This document shows, piece after piece, positions 1 to 10,995 of a stretch of 64,000 bases of DNA. The stretch's first letter is position 1; each line of letters starts with the position of its first letter. The stretch is taken from positions 8,243,943 to 8,307,942 of the forward strand of contig OX387603.1 in assembly GCA_947568835.1 (NCBI GenBank), read 5' to 3'. The position numbers were made by a program, and so were the translations under genes. The notes under the pieces were generated by a model. It saw only the letters and a program-made list of their open reading frames with translations, was not told the origin of the DNA and ran no database searches. The DNA is from Protonemura montana (taxonomy: Eukaryota > Arthropoda > Insecta > Plecoptera > Nemouridae).

Positions 1-2273
1 CAATGGAATTACCATCTATTGTTCCATCGTCTGCAAGCCGCGTTTCTCAGGTTAGTGACCGCTGTAAAATTGTAATAAACCTATTTCAAATTCAATGGCA
101 TCAGCCACTACACTGCATCTATTTTAATCATTTTCAGATAGATAATACACACTTGTCTGCAGTGCATTATAATACAATACATTAAAATACTGATGATAAG
201 ATCCCAGCCATTGTCTAATTTCATTGAATGGAATTTCATTGGTCTTGGCTGTTAATGTTTGTAGCTTGGAACAAAAGTTAACTTACTGAATATTTAGATG
301 GGAAGCAGGTATTTGGCCCATGATAAAGTGCAATGTGATATTTTTATTTGCTTCAAGTCTAAAACCCTACAAGAAATGAAAAGTATTATGAGCCAGTACA
401 AATTTAGACCCAGAGCTGGCAAGCTGCCTTATGTTACTAAATTGGTGTTTTTACAGATAATGCGATATGGTTTTCCTGGAATGGATAATATAAGGTCCCT
501 GGATGATTACGTATTGTCATATGACAAAAGAAATCGAGTAGCTCATTGGGTATTTGAGCACTTGACGAAAGAAAACACCAGACACAATGATTCGGTTGAC
601 CGCGCTAAATGTGAATTCACAGAGGATGCTTCGGTTCACGCTTTTTTTCGGTGAGTTGTCTTCTAAGTGGTGTTACTGTATTGAAAAGAGAAGCAGCAAT
701 TATGAATAAGTTGAAACTATCACAAATGTTGGGTTTAAAAATAAAATAAAATGTTCAAATTACACACTGCTTTTAAGTTATTATTTTTGTGATTTGTAGC
801 ATCTGTTTCGAATCATTGCTTACAGTGTATCTATCTCGTACAGTATTTATCACACGCCATGCCAGGCCCAGATTATTGGTATATAAGTGTGTAAGGCATA
901 CACAATAACACTGTTTACAACTTCTTTTTTTTTAACGTGAGGGAGAGGGGCCAATCGTTTATTATTATTAGGACCACTAATAACCTTTCAAAAATTGATG
1001 CCCAAACAGGGAATACACTAAAATCCTCTCAAAAATAATGTGTCCAAGTAGCTTAATTGGTTAGAGCAACACCCCATGACAGGTGGAGATCGGGGTTCGA
1101 TTCCCCGTTTGGGTATCAATTTTTGAGGTTATTAGTGATCTTAATAATAAAACACCCCGTGCTTTGCAATTTAAATCAGATTTTGCTCAGGGGCCAGTAG
1201 TATTTATTAGACAATTATAGAAATTTTGGCCTTCGAGAATGCAGAAAAGCCTGATATTGGTAGTTTGCTTCATGCATGACTTACCAACTGCAACCACCCA
1301 CTTTAAATTTTGCTTAAATGCATTGCAATCAATCTGAAGGTAATAAAGTAGCTTGTAGCTTTTGTTCTTTACAATTGAAGTCATTTCCAATTATGTGCTT
1401 ATTCTCTGCCAAACTATTTGTTTATTTTTCCATAATGGATCAGTTTACATGTCCGTTATGTACAAATCTTATTGTTACCAACAAATAGTTACTTTAATCC
1501 CAATGTTTATCATTTTAGAAATGCATATCGCTTTTGTAAAAATCTCGAAAGTGCTGATAATCAGTTTGTGCCGCATAAGCGGTCGCTTACGCCTGAAGCC
1601 AGTCGTAGCCATGTCGACAGATAAAGTGTAACTTCAGTTTCTATATGAAACCAGAATGAAAATTTTAATTTCCTAAGCTGCCAATAAACAAATAATATAA
1701 ATAATTGTCAATGAGTGACTAACTTGATGTTATTTCTGTTTCACAATTAGTTCACAAAACAAAGACTACAAAGGAAGCGGATTTGATCGCGGACACCTGG
1801 CTGCGGCCGGAAACCATCGGTGTAACCAAAAAGACGTCGAACAAACGTTCCTGCTATCGAACATGGCACCACAAGTCGGCGTCGGATTTAACCGCCACTC
1901 ATGGAACAACCTTGAAAAGTATGTGCGGAAGTTGACCCGTTCGTACTCAAACGTATACGTCTGCACCGGTCCTTTGTACCTACCAAGGGTCGAAAGTGAT
2001 GGTAAGACTTATGTCAAATATCAAGTGATTGGAGCAAATCAGGTAGCGGTGCCCACCCACTTCTTCAAAGTAATTGTAATGGAAAATAACGATCAGTCGC
2101 TGGAGCTGGAGGCATACGTGATGCCGAACAAAGCGATCGCCGACAATACACCGCTCAGCGTTTTCCAAGTGCCACCAGAGAGTGTTGAGCGATCTGCTGG
2201 CCTTCTTTTCTTTGATCGTATTAATAGAGATAAACTGAAAAAGATAAATGGAAAAAAGTCTACATGGGTTTGA
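1..2273 (+). CDS. EndoG: Endonuclease G, mitochondrial (5' end outside window)
   Basis: Three exons are visible: 1-50, 457-650 and 1751-2273 (stop TGA at 2271). Joins are SRVSQ|IMRYGFPGMDN (phase 0) and FFR|SQNKDYKGSG (phase 2), with GT/AG at each border. The protein is a beta-beta-alpha-metal nuclease that degrades DNA/RNA in mitochondria and, when released, nuclear DNA. Seen: the EndoG hallmark GFPGMDNIR, the block VLSYDKRNRVAHWVFEHL, the catalytic motif DRGHLAAAGNH (general-base His), the metal-binding Asn region NMAPQVGVGFN, and VYVCTGPLYLPR. The visible part is 255 codons, about 80% of a normal EndoG. The mitochondrial leader and true start lie left of position 1, so the ATG at 3 is internal. 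EXOG is the alternative family, but the FPGMDN and TGPLYLP blocks fit EndoG better. No frameshift is seen. Confidence 0.93.
946..1196 (+). repeat. tRNA-like foldback element in EndoG intron 2
   Basis: A tRNA-like core lies at 1041-1115. It has a 7-bp acceptor stem using GU pairs, a 4-bp D stem, a good A box (TAGCTTAATTGG), a perfect T arm (5-bp stem, 7-nt loop) and a B box GGTTCGATTCC. The anticodon arm is poor, so a working tRNA is unlikely. The 3' half of the core plus about 40 bp beyond it (about 1097-1152) is repeated in inverted orientation at about 957-1015 with few mismatches, so the unit can fold back. The octamer AGGGGCCA flanks it at 946-953 and 1189-1196, which may be a target-site duplication. 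This suggests a tRNA-derived SINE or foldback transposon. Confidence 0.6.
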
Positions 2274-2580
2274 ATTCATATTAGCAAATCCCTTGTTTTA
2301 AATAGCCAATTATCACAGATTCTTGACTTTAAGTGTTGTTTACTGTTTTGACGTTGAGAGATTACTATGTATAACTACTGACTGCCGACTTGTGTTTTAA
2401 CTAGGTTTGTTTTATTTAACTATTACATGGCATGCAATACCAACTATCTATATTATGTATATATTACATATATTGTATATAATATCTAGGTTTGTCAGCT
2501 ATAAGCCTAGATGAAAAAAAATTGTATAAATTATAAAATGTGATTAAAAAGAGTACTTCGCATCCTATATAGGAGAGCAA

Positions 2581-2586
2581 AATAAA
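2581..2586 (+). promoter_or_regulatory. Candidate poly(A) signal of EndoG
   Basis: AATAAA lies 308 bp past the EndoG stop on the sense strand. It is the first canonical hexamer I see downstream. Confidence 0.4.
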
Positions 2587-2661
2587 GAAGATTAGTCAAT
2601 TAAATGCTTCAACACTCAAGTCAGATTCAGATGTATTGTGGATGGTAGTGGTTTTGGATGG

Positions 2662-2667
2662 TTTATT
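2662..2667 (-). promoter_or_regulatory. Candidate poly(A) signal of ABCF1
   Basis: TTTATT on the plus strand reads AATAAA on the ABCF1 strand, about 350 bp past its stop. It is only about 80 bp from the EndoG signal on the other strand, so the two 3' UTRs probably meet or overlap. Confidence 0.35.
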
Positions 2668-3018
2668 TTCTTATGATTAATTGTTACCTTATTTTATATT
2701 TAATACCCTTGGTTATGATAAGTAGCCAAATCAATAATATATGCAAATATACTGACAACAGGCCATCACTCTTCTGCAATGACTGATAAAAACAGATTGG
2801 CTGGGTGTTATGGAAAGGTATAAGTCCCATCAAGTTGCTAACCTCTTAAGAAAAGGAACCGATAATGTTTATACCCTCTTAATGCCCACTGATAGCATTT
2901 TGACCTGTGACTAACTGCATGGACACAAAAAGTAAAACCAGCGCAAGGCAAACGGATCCGTTAGATAACTGTTTAATGTAATACAAAACGTAAAGACAGC
3001 GTTAGTGTTGTGGCCCAA

Positions 3019-6000
3019 TCACTGTTGAACCGCGGCATTAGCGGCGATGCTCGGACTGTTGATGACTTCGCCCAGACTCTCTAGCAGTTCCTTGCGGTAG
3101 TCATCAAAGTCCCCATCCACTTCGTTGATGGTCTGATCTTCGATGACAAACAAAGCGCAGTTGGTCTCGCGGATTAGTCGCTCGTCGTGAGAGACGATGA
3201 TCACACCTGCAAAATGCAAAGTGAATAAAGAGGAAGGCTAGAGGGATACATAATGTATCTCCTTAGGGTTTCTATTGTGAGCTAGAAAATCAGCTCAGTT
3301 TAATCTAAAATTCTCCCTTTTACCAAAATTAAACTATCCATAAAAATGTTCTCGGTCGATTTTCTATCGCTTCTTACCTCCTTTGTAATCATTGATGGCG
3401 TCGGCCAATGCGTCAATCGATTCAATGTCCAAGTTATTCGTAGGCTCATCCTAAGAAGACAAAAGTTTAAATTATTAAGAACAATAATAGAGCTATAAGA
3501 CTTAACACAATAATTCCTCATTGACTTCGGCTCTATTTTGACATAACACTTGGAAGTAGTCCATGGTTTGGTACAGTCTGGTCAATGTTCTTCAATAGGA
3601 ACATTTTGTCTTAGCTGATTATGTCTTTCTTGGCAAAAGAGGATAGTCTCAGCAAAGGAGGAGTCAATTTAACAGATGTAGTGTTTTTTATGAGCTATGT
3701 GCTTCAAGGAAAGGAAAGAAACACTACCCAATCAGCATGTTTGTTTGCTACAGGAACAAACCTTAGTAGCAACATAGTTTATAGCCCGAAGCAACTTAGT
3801 CATAAAACCAAAAAGCTTTTGGTTCTATGCATTTACAATTAAACGAAAACTTTCAAGCATGCAACATGATTTGAGAAGTGTTCTTACGAGAATGACGACG
3901 TCGGGCGCATTGAGACACAACTCTGCAAGGGCGACCCTTGCCTTCTGCCCACCGGACAAGTCCTTCATCTTGATCGTGTGGGCGTGGCTGATAAGCCCAA
4001 ACGTGCCCAGTTGCTTGCGAGCCTTCTCGTACGGTAGGTTAAACAACCTCATGAGGTATTCGGACGGCGACTCTTCTGCTGTCAGGTGCTCGCCTGAGTG
4101 CTGGTCAAAGTGGCCCACTCGGAGGCGATAGTTTTTACGGACGTCGCCCTCCGTAGGTGTCAGAACGTTGATGAGCAGCTTGAGGAACGTCGACTTGCCG
4201 ACGCCGTTCGGTCCAACAATGGCCACACGTGAGTTCAGGTCGATACCGAAGTCGCAGGTCCGGAACAGTGGCTTATGGTTCGGATAGGCAAAGGTGACGT
4301 CTAGGAATGGAGACACAATTTTGTATTGGTTATCAAGAAGCATTAACCAGCATTGTCATTGACTGTTAACGATTTTTTTTTTTTTTTTAATAGAACGATG
4401 TAAAATGGAAAAAAATTTTAAATTTAAGAAACTCAAATTTGCAATTTTGTTAAAAAAAACTTCCAAGTGGCATCATCATGAATTGGTATATCAAATTGAA
4501 TTGCATCCTACACACATACCAAGCATAGGGATATAATTTTTTTCTGATTGTTAGGTGCTAATTTTCCACAAATTGTCGTAGAAAGTGTAACTCACTGTGC
4601 AGCCCTAGGATTGGAGGCTGCAGCGGCGGGGGATCGGGGAATGAGAACTTGACGACATATTCCCGCGGCTTTTGCAGCAACTCTGTCGGGCCCTCATCCT
4701 CGTCCTGCTTCTGCACCTTAGTGCGCCCCTTTTCTTGTTTCCTGGTCAAAGCCTCTTTCTGTTTCTTCTCCTGTAAATGGTGACATCAAGTTTTGTAATA
4801 AAAGAAATCTGTCTAGATTACACTATCCTGGGTGAAGGTTAAAGCAAAGTCCAATTCCAAGCAATTTGTACACGTTTTTGTAATGAGAGTCTCTAACCCA
4901 CATTTTCCAAAGGAAACTAAGCGCAAACTCACCGCCTGCTTCTTTGACTGGCCATGAGACTTAAGTTCCTTGATCCTCTTCTCCTGCTTCTCATAGTCCT
5001 TGTTCATCTCTTTCTTCTTCTGCACGTACATCTTCTTGAACATGCTGTAGTTGCCCTTGTAATAGTACAGCTTCTGCTGGTCCAGATGAATGATCTCGTT
5101 GCACACATTGTCTAAGAAGCTCTGGTCGTGAGATACGATTAGCAACGTCTTCTTCCACCCTTGTAGGTAACTAAAAGCAGGTAACATAAATTATTATTAG
5201 AATTTGATCAGCTTTATTATATTGCTTGCATTGTTAAGTCAGATATAACATAACAAAAAAACCACACCTAGAAGAGCATGCCTAGAATTGACTGGCCAGA
5301 AAGCAGCAGAGCGAAGGCAGAGATGAAGAAATAGTTTAGGAATGGTTTTGGTAACGTTTTATCGTTAATCTTTCTATTAATTATTTAATATTTATGATAA
5401 CATGATAAAATATAATGTTATAATATAATAAAATATGATGTCACAACATAAACAATAGAAACTTTTAACCTTTACATGTCGCCCCCCAGCGAATGGTAAT
5501 TGTGACACTCACTTGTCCAGCCAGATGACGGCGTTCAGATCGAGGTGATTGGTCGGTTCATCGAGCAGCAACAGTGTTGGTTCGATAAAGAGTGCACGCG
5601 CCAGCGACACTCGCATGCGCCAACCTCCCGAGAAGTTCTTGGTTGCCCGGTTCTGCATCTCGCGGCTGAACCCGAGACCGGCTAGGATGCGACGGGCTCG
5701 CGGCTCAGCTGAGTCTGCGCCGATTGCCTTTAACTCCTCATAGACCTGCGAGCGGAACAAAAGAGTCAACGCGGCAGTCAAGGAACTTGCTTTTGTGTGT
5801 TGACTGCTTAGTTGGTGGCTTGAACTATGCAGTATTGTGACACTACCTTCTTTTGAAAGTGCTTCTGAGCTGGGTTTTTTAGAGGCCAAGAAAAGCCATT
5901 TTTTCAAGGAAAATGGGAGAAGTCAACCTACTTTGACCAGCTGGCTGTGACCTGAGGCAGAAAATTGTCATGGCTAATCGGCTAGTTTAGCGGAAACAAT

Positions 6001-9000
6001 GGTCTTAAGCCACAAGTTTCATTAGTTAGTTATTGATAAAGAAAAAACCCTTCCATTTCATCACTTGAGCTTACAATTTTTTTTATCAAAGTAGTAAAGT
6101 CATTTAACATCACATCTATGGAATATTTTTAAGAGGATAGCAGCAGTCAAACAGTTTTTCTAAGTGTTTTTGTGTGCTAGAATGAAGAAGGCTGTCGTTA
6201 TCTAAAGCCAAAAGGGTGACGGTTTTTTTGAAGGTTCTCTCAAACTTGCTAGTCAATCAGCCTAGCCATTAAAAAAACGCATTACTAGTAAATAGTCTTT
6301 GCAATCGCTTTAACCTCACCTGCTGCAAGCGCTCTTGTCCCTTCATCTTCCCCTTTTCCTGCTCTGCCTGCAATTTGTCGCACTCCTCCATGAGCTGCGT
6401 GCGCTTCACGTCGGCCTTGAGCACCTCCTCCACGGCTGGCGTATCGTTGGCAACAACTTCCTGCTCGCAGCAGAGCACGTCGATGTTCGGCGGAATTGCA
6501 AACGCTCGAGACGCAATGTGCCGCAGCAGTGTAGTTTTTCCGTGCCTGTACAAGAACGTCAACATTACTAGTAAAATACACGTATTTCTCGGTCTTTGAT
6601 TAGTAGGGTTTAACGGCACATTGTTTTGACAACAGGTCTTGTGACACTGATTTTATATTGTGAAAGTTTTCTTTTGCACCATCATTTAATTAGTTGCCAG
6701 GTCTTTTAAGTCTTGACCTATTACATTTTTGATTCGGAATTCAGGAAATAGTTTTTTTTTTTTGCCGTTTGCTATGGGTTAATGAAACCTTGTGTAGTGT
6801 TCTTGGCACCCTTCTAATCGTCTTGGTAATTAAACATTTCTGAACCTCGGGAAGATTTTAAATTTATAAGACATTGCTTATAATAAGGATATCCTTTGTA
6901 TGGCCCTATCAGTCAGTGGGTGTGACCAGGCATTAAGTGGAGAAGGTATTCAAATCAATGTATATTTACAACTTCTTAAAATTCAGTTTTACCCATTGGG
7001 CCCGACAAGTCCATAACGGCGACCACTTGCAATCAGAAGATTGGCGTTGACAAAAAGATCGTTTCCTTTGGCTGAGATGCTGAAGTTCTCTACTTTGATG
7101 TCAACTGCATTCTCCAGCGCTTGGAGTTGACCGGCAGATTTCAGAGATTGGGACACGGTAAAGTTTTCCGTGAGCTCGCTGTGTCCAAGGCCACCTTTCT
7201 TCGTCACTGTCTCCATCAGTTTCTCATATTCAAGCTAGAAAAATTCCAGGGAAGAGAATGATTAAGGCATTTTACCATATGCGGTGTTCTTTTCTAAGAT
7301 TTTTAGTGAAATCCGCAAAAAATACAAACATTTTCTTGCCGAGCTATGATTTTTAAAATTTCGAATGCGTTATAGCTCTCACTCAAACGTGACGTCAGCG
7401 GCCCTGTCTTGTGTCTCTTGACATATAACAGCGCGGTTCGGCGATAAGCGGTGTGTGCGTGATTTTCGGCCAATCGCACCACGCTCGACAAAAATGCTTT
7501 TAAAATGTCACATAAATCTATTTTTATTGATTCTGCCTCCACCACATTAAATAAACACAAAATGAAGTTGTAATAATTATAAGATTATTGTGCTGGACGG
7601 CTGGTGATATTATTGTAAAAATAGTAAATAGTAAATTAGCAGTTTAAGCAATGAGTTGGGAGACGACTGTATTGCCTTATCAGTTTGAACTCAAGTATGA
7701 AGAAAGTGTTATTGACAGTGTAGTTTTAGTGGGTGAGGACGATACCACATTACATGCATATGTAGGCCGTAAGAACAATATGTGGACTATGCAAGCTGAT
7801 GCCGAGTGATTTTGAAAGTGATTTCGAAAGACTGTCCCCGGGTTTAAATATATCGATTGCTTACGGCCGGTTTCACCTAATAATCGTTTTCAGAAATATC
7901 TGAATGATTAAAATCACCTGGCAAAAGTGTTTTGAGCAAACACGTGACTCGGCATAAGGTTCAAAGTTGTGCCTAAACGCTTTAGCCTTCCATACAGCAA
8001 ATCGCTTCGCAGATTTATCTCTATTCCGGTATCGGTGAAATGTTCGGCGAGGTACTGATTTATCGGCACTGTAACAGTCGTAATACGAGCACTGAGACAT
8101 TGTAAAATCAGTCGATGTTACACGATTGACTAGAAGTACTCTTTACACCCTTCCTCAATGATGGAAAGAATGAAACTGAGCAAGATGTAGAGACAAATAT
8201 AGATCATAAACTTCTGCATGCCACCCATGTAAAGGCGACCACCTGATCTAGGGCCACTGACGTCATCACGAATGCAGGGTTGCGGGATAATATTTCCCTG
8301 GCGTGTTTACAATCGAAATTTTTCAAAAACAAGCTGGGATTTGTTTGTTTAATACAAACAATTAATGTCAATCTGAAACTGCAAAGTGACCAAAACGTGT
8401 TTTGTGCCCCTTTAAAAAAAAAAAAAAAAAATGGCTATCTTTTAAGTTATCTTTGATACAGTCCTGTTGTATTATTTATTTGAAAGTATTTTTAAATTAC
8501 CTGTTTCTTCAATTTTTTTTTTTCTTTATGTGAAAGAACTTTTTTTTCACTTGTATCTGCTGTTCCATCGCCAGTTTGACTGTCATTATCCTCATCATCA
8601 TCTTCGTCGTCAGATTTCTCTTCTTTTATTACAACATTAGTCTCTACATTTTTAGCCTTCTTTGAATCCTTGCCTTTCTTTCTATTTTGCTTATTTCCAC
8701 CTTTTTGAGATGTGGTTTTCTCAGAATTAATTTTTTCTTCGGGGTCTATTATAATGGGCGAGTCAGGTTCGGGTTCGTTATCGTCAACTAACATGTCATC
8801 AACAACATCCTCGTCGTCTTCTTTCATTACAAATCTATTGATATTTTTCTTTTTATCCTTTTTCTGTGGCTTAGAAACTACAACATTTTCTTCGTCATCA
8901 TCACCTGATTCTAATTCAAGTTTTTTTAATTTTTCCTCCAATTTTTTATCTTCATCGTCGCTCCAGTCTCCCTTTTTAGCTTTTCCCTTAGTTTTCTTTT

Positions 9001-9559
9001 TACTAATAATTTGTTTTACTTGATTACTACTTGTTTTGCTTTCTTCACTTTTATTAGATGCTACATCATCACAGTGAGCCAAATCGTCGTCGCTCTCGCT
9101 GTCTACTTTCTTTTTACCTTTACTCTTTTTTGGAGCTTTCTTAGTCTTTGACGCCAGCGCTTCACCATCGGAGCTACCATTTTCACTATCTAATCTTTTC
9201 TTTCCCTTATTTTTCTTGGCATTTTTAGTTGTTGCATGTTTGAGGTCATCTGCATCTGAATCATTGGCATTGTCCTCCTTTTTGCCTTTACCTTTCTTGT
9301 CAGCTTTCTTAGGCTTCAGGGGTGCATCCTCACTGTCTGAACCGGCCTCAGGCTTTGTTGGCTTCTCATTATCTTCATCATGACCGCTTTTATCCTCAAC
9401 TTTGGATTTGCCTTTCTGCTTTTTCTTGGCTGTGGATTTAGCGGACACTATTACATCGCTGTCATCTCCACCTCCGTCAGGCTTGACAGCAAACTTATCA
9501 TCATCTACGTCGTCAAAACCAGCATCTTTTTTATTTCCCTTACTCTTTTTGGGAGGCAT
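3019..9559 (-). CDS. ABCF1: ATP-binding cassette subfamily F member 1 (ABC50-like)
   Basis: Nine exons on the minus strand, in coding order: 9559-8501, 7234-6993, 6545-6320, 5745-5513, 5170-4933, 4770-4596, 4300-3888, 3450-3378, 3206-3019. They total 2847 nt (948 aa) and all phases agree. ABCF1 is a soluble twin-ATPase that binds eIF2 and ribosomes and promotes translation initiation. Seen: a highly charged Lys/Asp/Ser-rich N-terminal region (residues about 1-350) starting [11 protein letters not shown] and ending [14 protein letters not shown] domain 1 has Walker A GPNGHGKTT, signature FSGGWRMR (about 547) and [14 protein letters not shown] domain 2 has GPNGVGKST (about 754), LSGGQKARV (about 839) and DEPTNNLD. 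There are no membrane segments, as expected for ABC-F. The ATG at 9559 is chosen because it opens the MPPKK block; upstream in-frame residues look like 5' UTR. Intron 1 (7235-8500) holds a mobile-element-like insertion. Confidence 0.95.
7651..7809 (+). pseudogene. Short ORF with PYQFEL motif (P2X7-like N-terminal fragment?)
   Basis: A 52-residue frame starts [19 protein letters not shown] and stops at 7807. The PYQFE(P/L)xYxxE block resembles the start of invertebrate proteins that carry the P2X7-type Cys-rich intracellular domain and are often repeated in genomes. The Cys-rich part (WCxCGxC) is absent here; only a single WTMQ is seen where it might begin. I read it as a degraded fragment belonging to the element-like unit in ABCF1 intron 1. 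Function unknown. Confidence 0.3.
7918..8100 (-). pseudogene. THAP-type C2CH zinc-finger exon
   Basis: The frame starts ATG at 8100 and encodes a THAP-like module: C-x4-C near the N terminus (MSQCSYYDC), a central W in FAVWKAKAF, and a C-x2-H-F end (VCSKHF), about 55 residues apart. A good donor (CCAG|GTGATT) follows at 7918, so this is a first exon rather than a complete gene. THAP domains bind DNA and occur in P-element-type transposases and in domesticated host genes. The AVPTY box is not recognisable. No second exon could be identified to the left, so I treat it as a transposon-derived remnant. A functional nested gene is possible. Confidence 0.5.
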
Positions 9560-9768
9560 ATTTCTCAAAACACAAAAGAAGAGCTTCTTAAAAATCACAA
9601 TATGTTCCACAACGTGTATAACCTGGAAACGACCATACACTTGTCAACCCAGCTGCAGCAGCTGTAGTCGCCTGTTGCAATGTTGTTACAACTGGTTATA
9701 ATTTGGCTGCAGTTGGTAGTATTTGAGCTGAAAAGGTTGAGGTTTGGCTGCGGTAGAGCGCAGACAAA
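9560..9768. promoter_or_regulatory. Bidirectional promoter ABCF1 / mRpL30
   Basis: The two start codons face away from each other across 209 bp, so the core promoters and 5' UTRs of both genes must lie here. No TATA box is seen. Two E-box palindromes (CAGCTG) sit side by side around 9650-9664. Both products serve protein synthesis. Confidence 0.6.
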
Positions 9769-10932
9769 ATGAACAAATATTTTATAAATACACTGCGTAG
9801 TCTCAACAAAAATGTGCCACTGATTAGAAATGCTTCCTCTTCGTCAGGCGAAGGTGTACAATACTATGGATTCACTTATTATCCACGGTAAATACAAGAA
9901 ATTAAATTAAAGTGTGGTTATGTTCTGGTTAGTTTGAAAGCAAACACAAAATGTATTGTAACAATTCTGGTTTTAGACATCCTGGCAAAGAGGATCCACC
10001 TTGCCAGCCATCCAAACTATTCATGGTCCAGAGAATAAAACCAGTTAAGGGAAATCCTTACTGGGAGAAGCAAATATTGAAAGAATTCAAATTGGATGGC
10101 AAGGTAAGCCAAAAATAGTCCCAATCCAATTCAATCAATTAAACCTGGAATGATATTCTAAATTCAATAACCAAACCTTATACTCAACCCATGGAGCAAA
10201 CCATTCAATGCTAGTATTCTCCGTACTTACCTCATGGATCTACAAGTACTGACAAAATCAAAGAACTGGCAACGTTCTAACTTCTAAATATGTGTTGATT
10301 GAACCACTGCCTGCTGTATTTCGCTAGCGCTCCGTATGCTGCCTTTCAGCAAAGGACATCGAACAAGTTTTGAATCAATACACGTTACTGACACCATAGC
10401 GTAAATTTTCTGAAAATTACTAATTTGCTTTAAGGAGGCTTCCAAAACCATTATATCAGAGCTGTCAGCGCCATAGTTTGGCACTATAGGCAATGATGTG
10501 TCAAAGTTTTGAACTTCACTGGCTATAAAGCTAAATAAAAAAGCTGTCATCCACCAAGAAATTAATGCAACGTTATAAATTGGCAGCTGTTAAAGTTACT
10601 GTTTACTCTTAAAAAGTGGACCTATTTTAAATCTTATTTTTCAGCTAACCGATGTAGCTATTCTCAAAAATATTCCCGAAAACAACAGCCGTTTATGGAA
10701 GATCAAACATCTTATCAAAATCACGCCTATAACGTTTCCAAATGGTGTACCTACAAAAGAAGATGAGGGTGCTACCTATCTCAAAGACAATGGAGAGTTT
10801 TTGGTTGCACCAACAATCAGGGTGGAACCTAAGCGACTTGAAGCTAGAGAAGAATATTACACAAATGTAGTCAAAGTTGATGGCGGCACCTTGAAGAATC
10901 GGCTAAGGCTAAATTGGCTTAATCCGTGGTAA
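9769..10932 (+). CDS. mRpL30: Mitochondrial ribosomal protein L30 (uL30m)
   Basis: Three exons: 9769-9887, 9977-10103 and 10645-10932 (stop TAA). They total 534 nt (177 aa), with phases 2 and 0 at the two joins and clear GT/AG borders. The protein belongs to the large subunit of the mitochondrial ribosome. Seen: a basic, Ser/Asn-rich N-terminus (MNKYFINTLRSLNKN) typical of a mitochondrial presequence; GFTYYPRHPGKEDPP; LFMVQRIKPVKGNPYWEK, the uL30-type RNA-binding start; then DGKLTDVAILKNIPENN and ITPITFPNGVP, as in metazoan MRPL30. The family length is about 160-180 aa, so it looks complete. It was found by assembling small exons, none of which forms a long open frame by itself. Confidence 0.9.
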
Positions 10933-10989
10933 AATCCATAAGCTATGTTAACTAATTGTTACCTTTTTGTATTCACTATAGGATTCACC

Positions 10990-10995
10990 AATAAA
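10990..10995 (+). promoter_or_regulatory. Candidate poly(A) signal of mRpL30
   Basis: AATAAA lies 58 bp after the stop codon on the sense strand, giving a very short 3' UTR. Confidence 0.5.

Larger units (their letters stand above)
2274..3018. other. Tail-to-tail 3' region of EndoG and ABCF1
   Basis: No coding potential is seen. The stretch holds the converging 3' UTRs of EndoG (+) and ABCF1 (-). It is very AT-rich, with TATAT-type simple sequence around 2450-2490. Confidence 0.6.
7388..8272. mobile_element. Element-like unit inside ABCF1 intron 1
   Basis: The unit is bounded by inverted copies of a short motif. At about 7390-7405 the sequence reads GTGACGTCAGCGGCCCTG, and at about 8252-8272 AGGGCCACTGACGTCATCAC. 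The shared part is AGGGCC(G/A)CTGACGTCA, which includes a palindromic CRE-type TGACGTCA. Between them lie a minus-strand THAP-type zinc-finger exon and a short plus-strand frame with a PYQFE motif. Ends and target duplication are not certain, so this could also be a nested gene remnant. Confidence 0.35.

Noticed and set aside
3..185. ATG at position 3 as the EndoG start
   Set aside because: It is internal. The frame is the end of an upstream exon (SRVSQ|GT), and only positions 1-50 are coding.
1041..1115. Functional tRNA gene
   Set aside because: T and D arms are good, but the anticodon arm pairs poorly and the unit is embedded in an inverted repeat, so a tRNA-derived element is more likely.
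8712..9701. Plus-strand Ser/Phe-rich frames opposite ABCF1 exon 1
   Set aside because: They are shadows of the Lys/Asp-rich coding strand and lack any domain.
10284..10550. Minus-strand 88-codon frame inside mRpL30 intron 2
   Set aside because: No recognisable domain, no promoter or splice context; expected by chance in an intron of this size.
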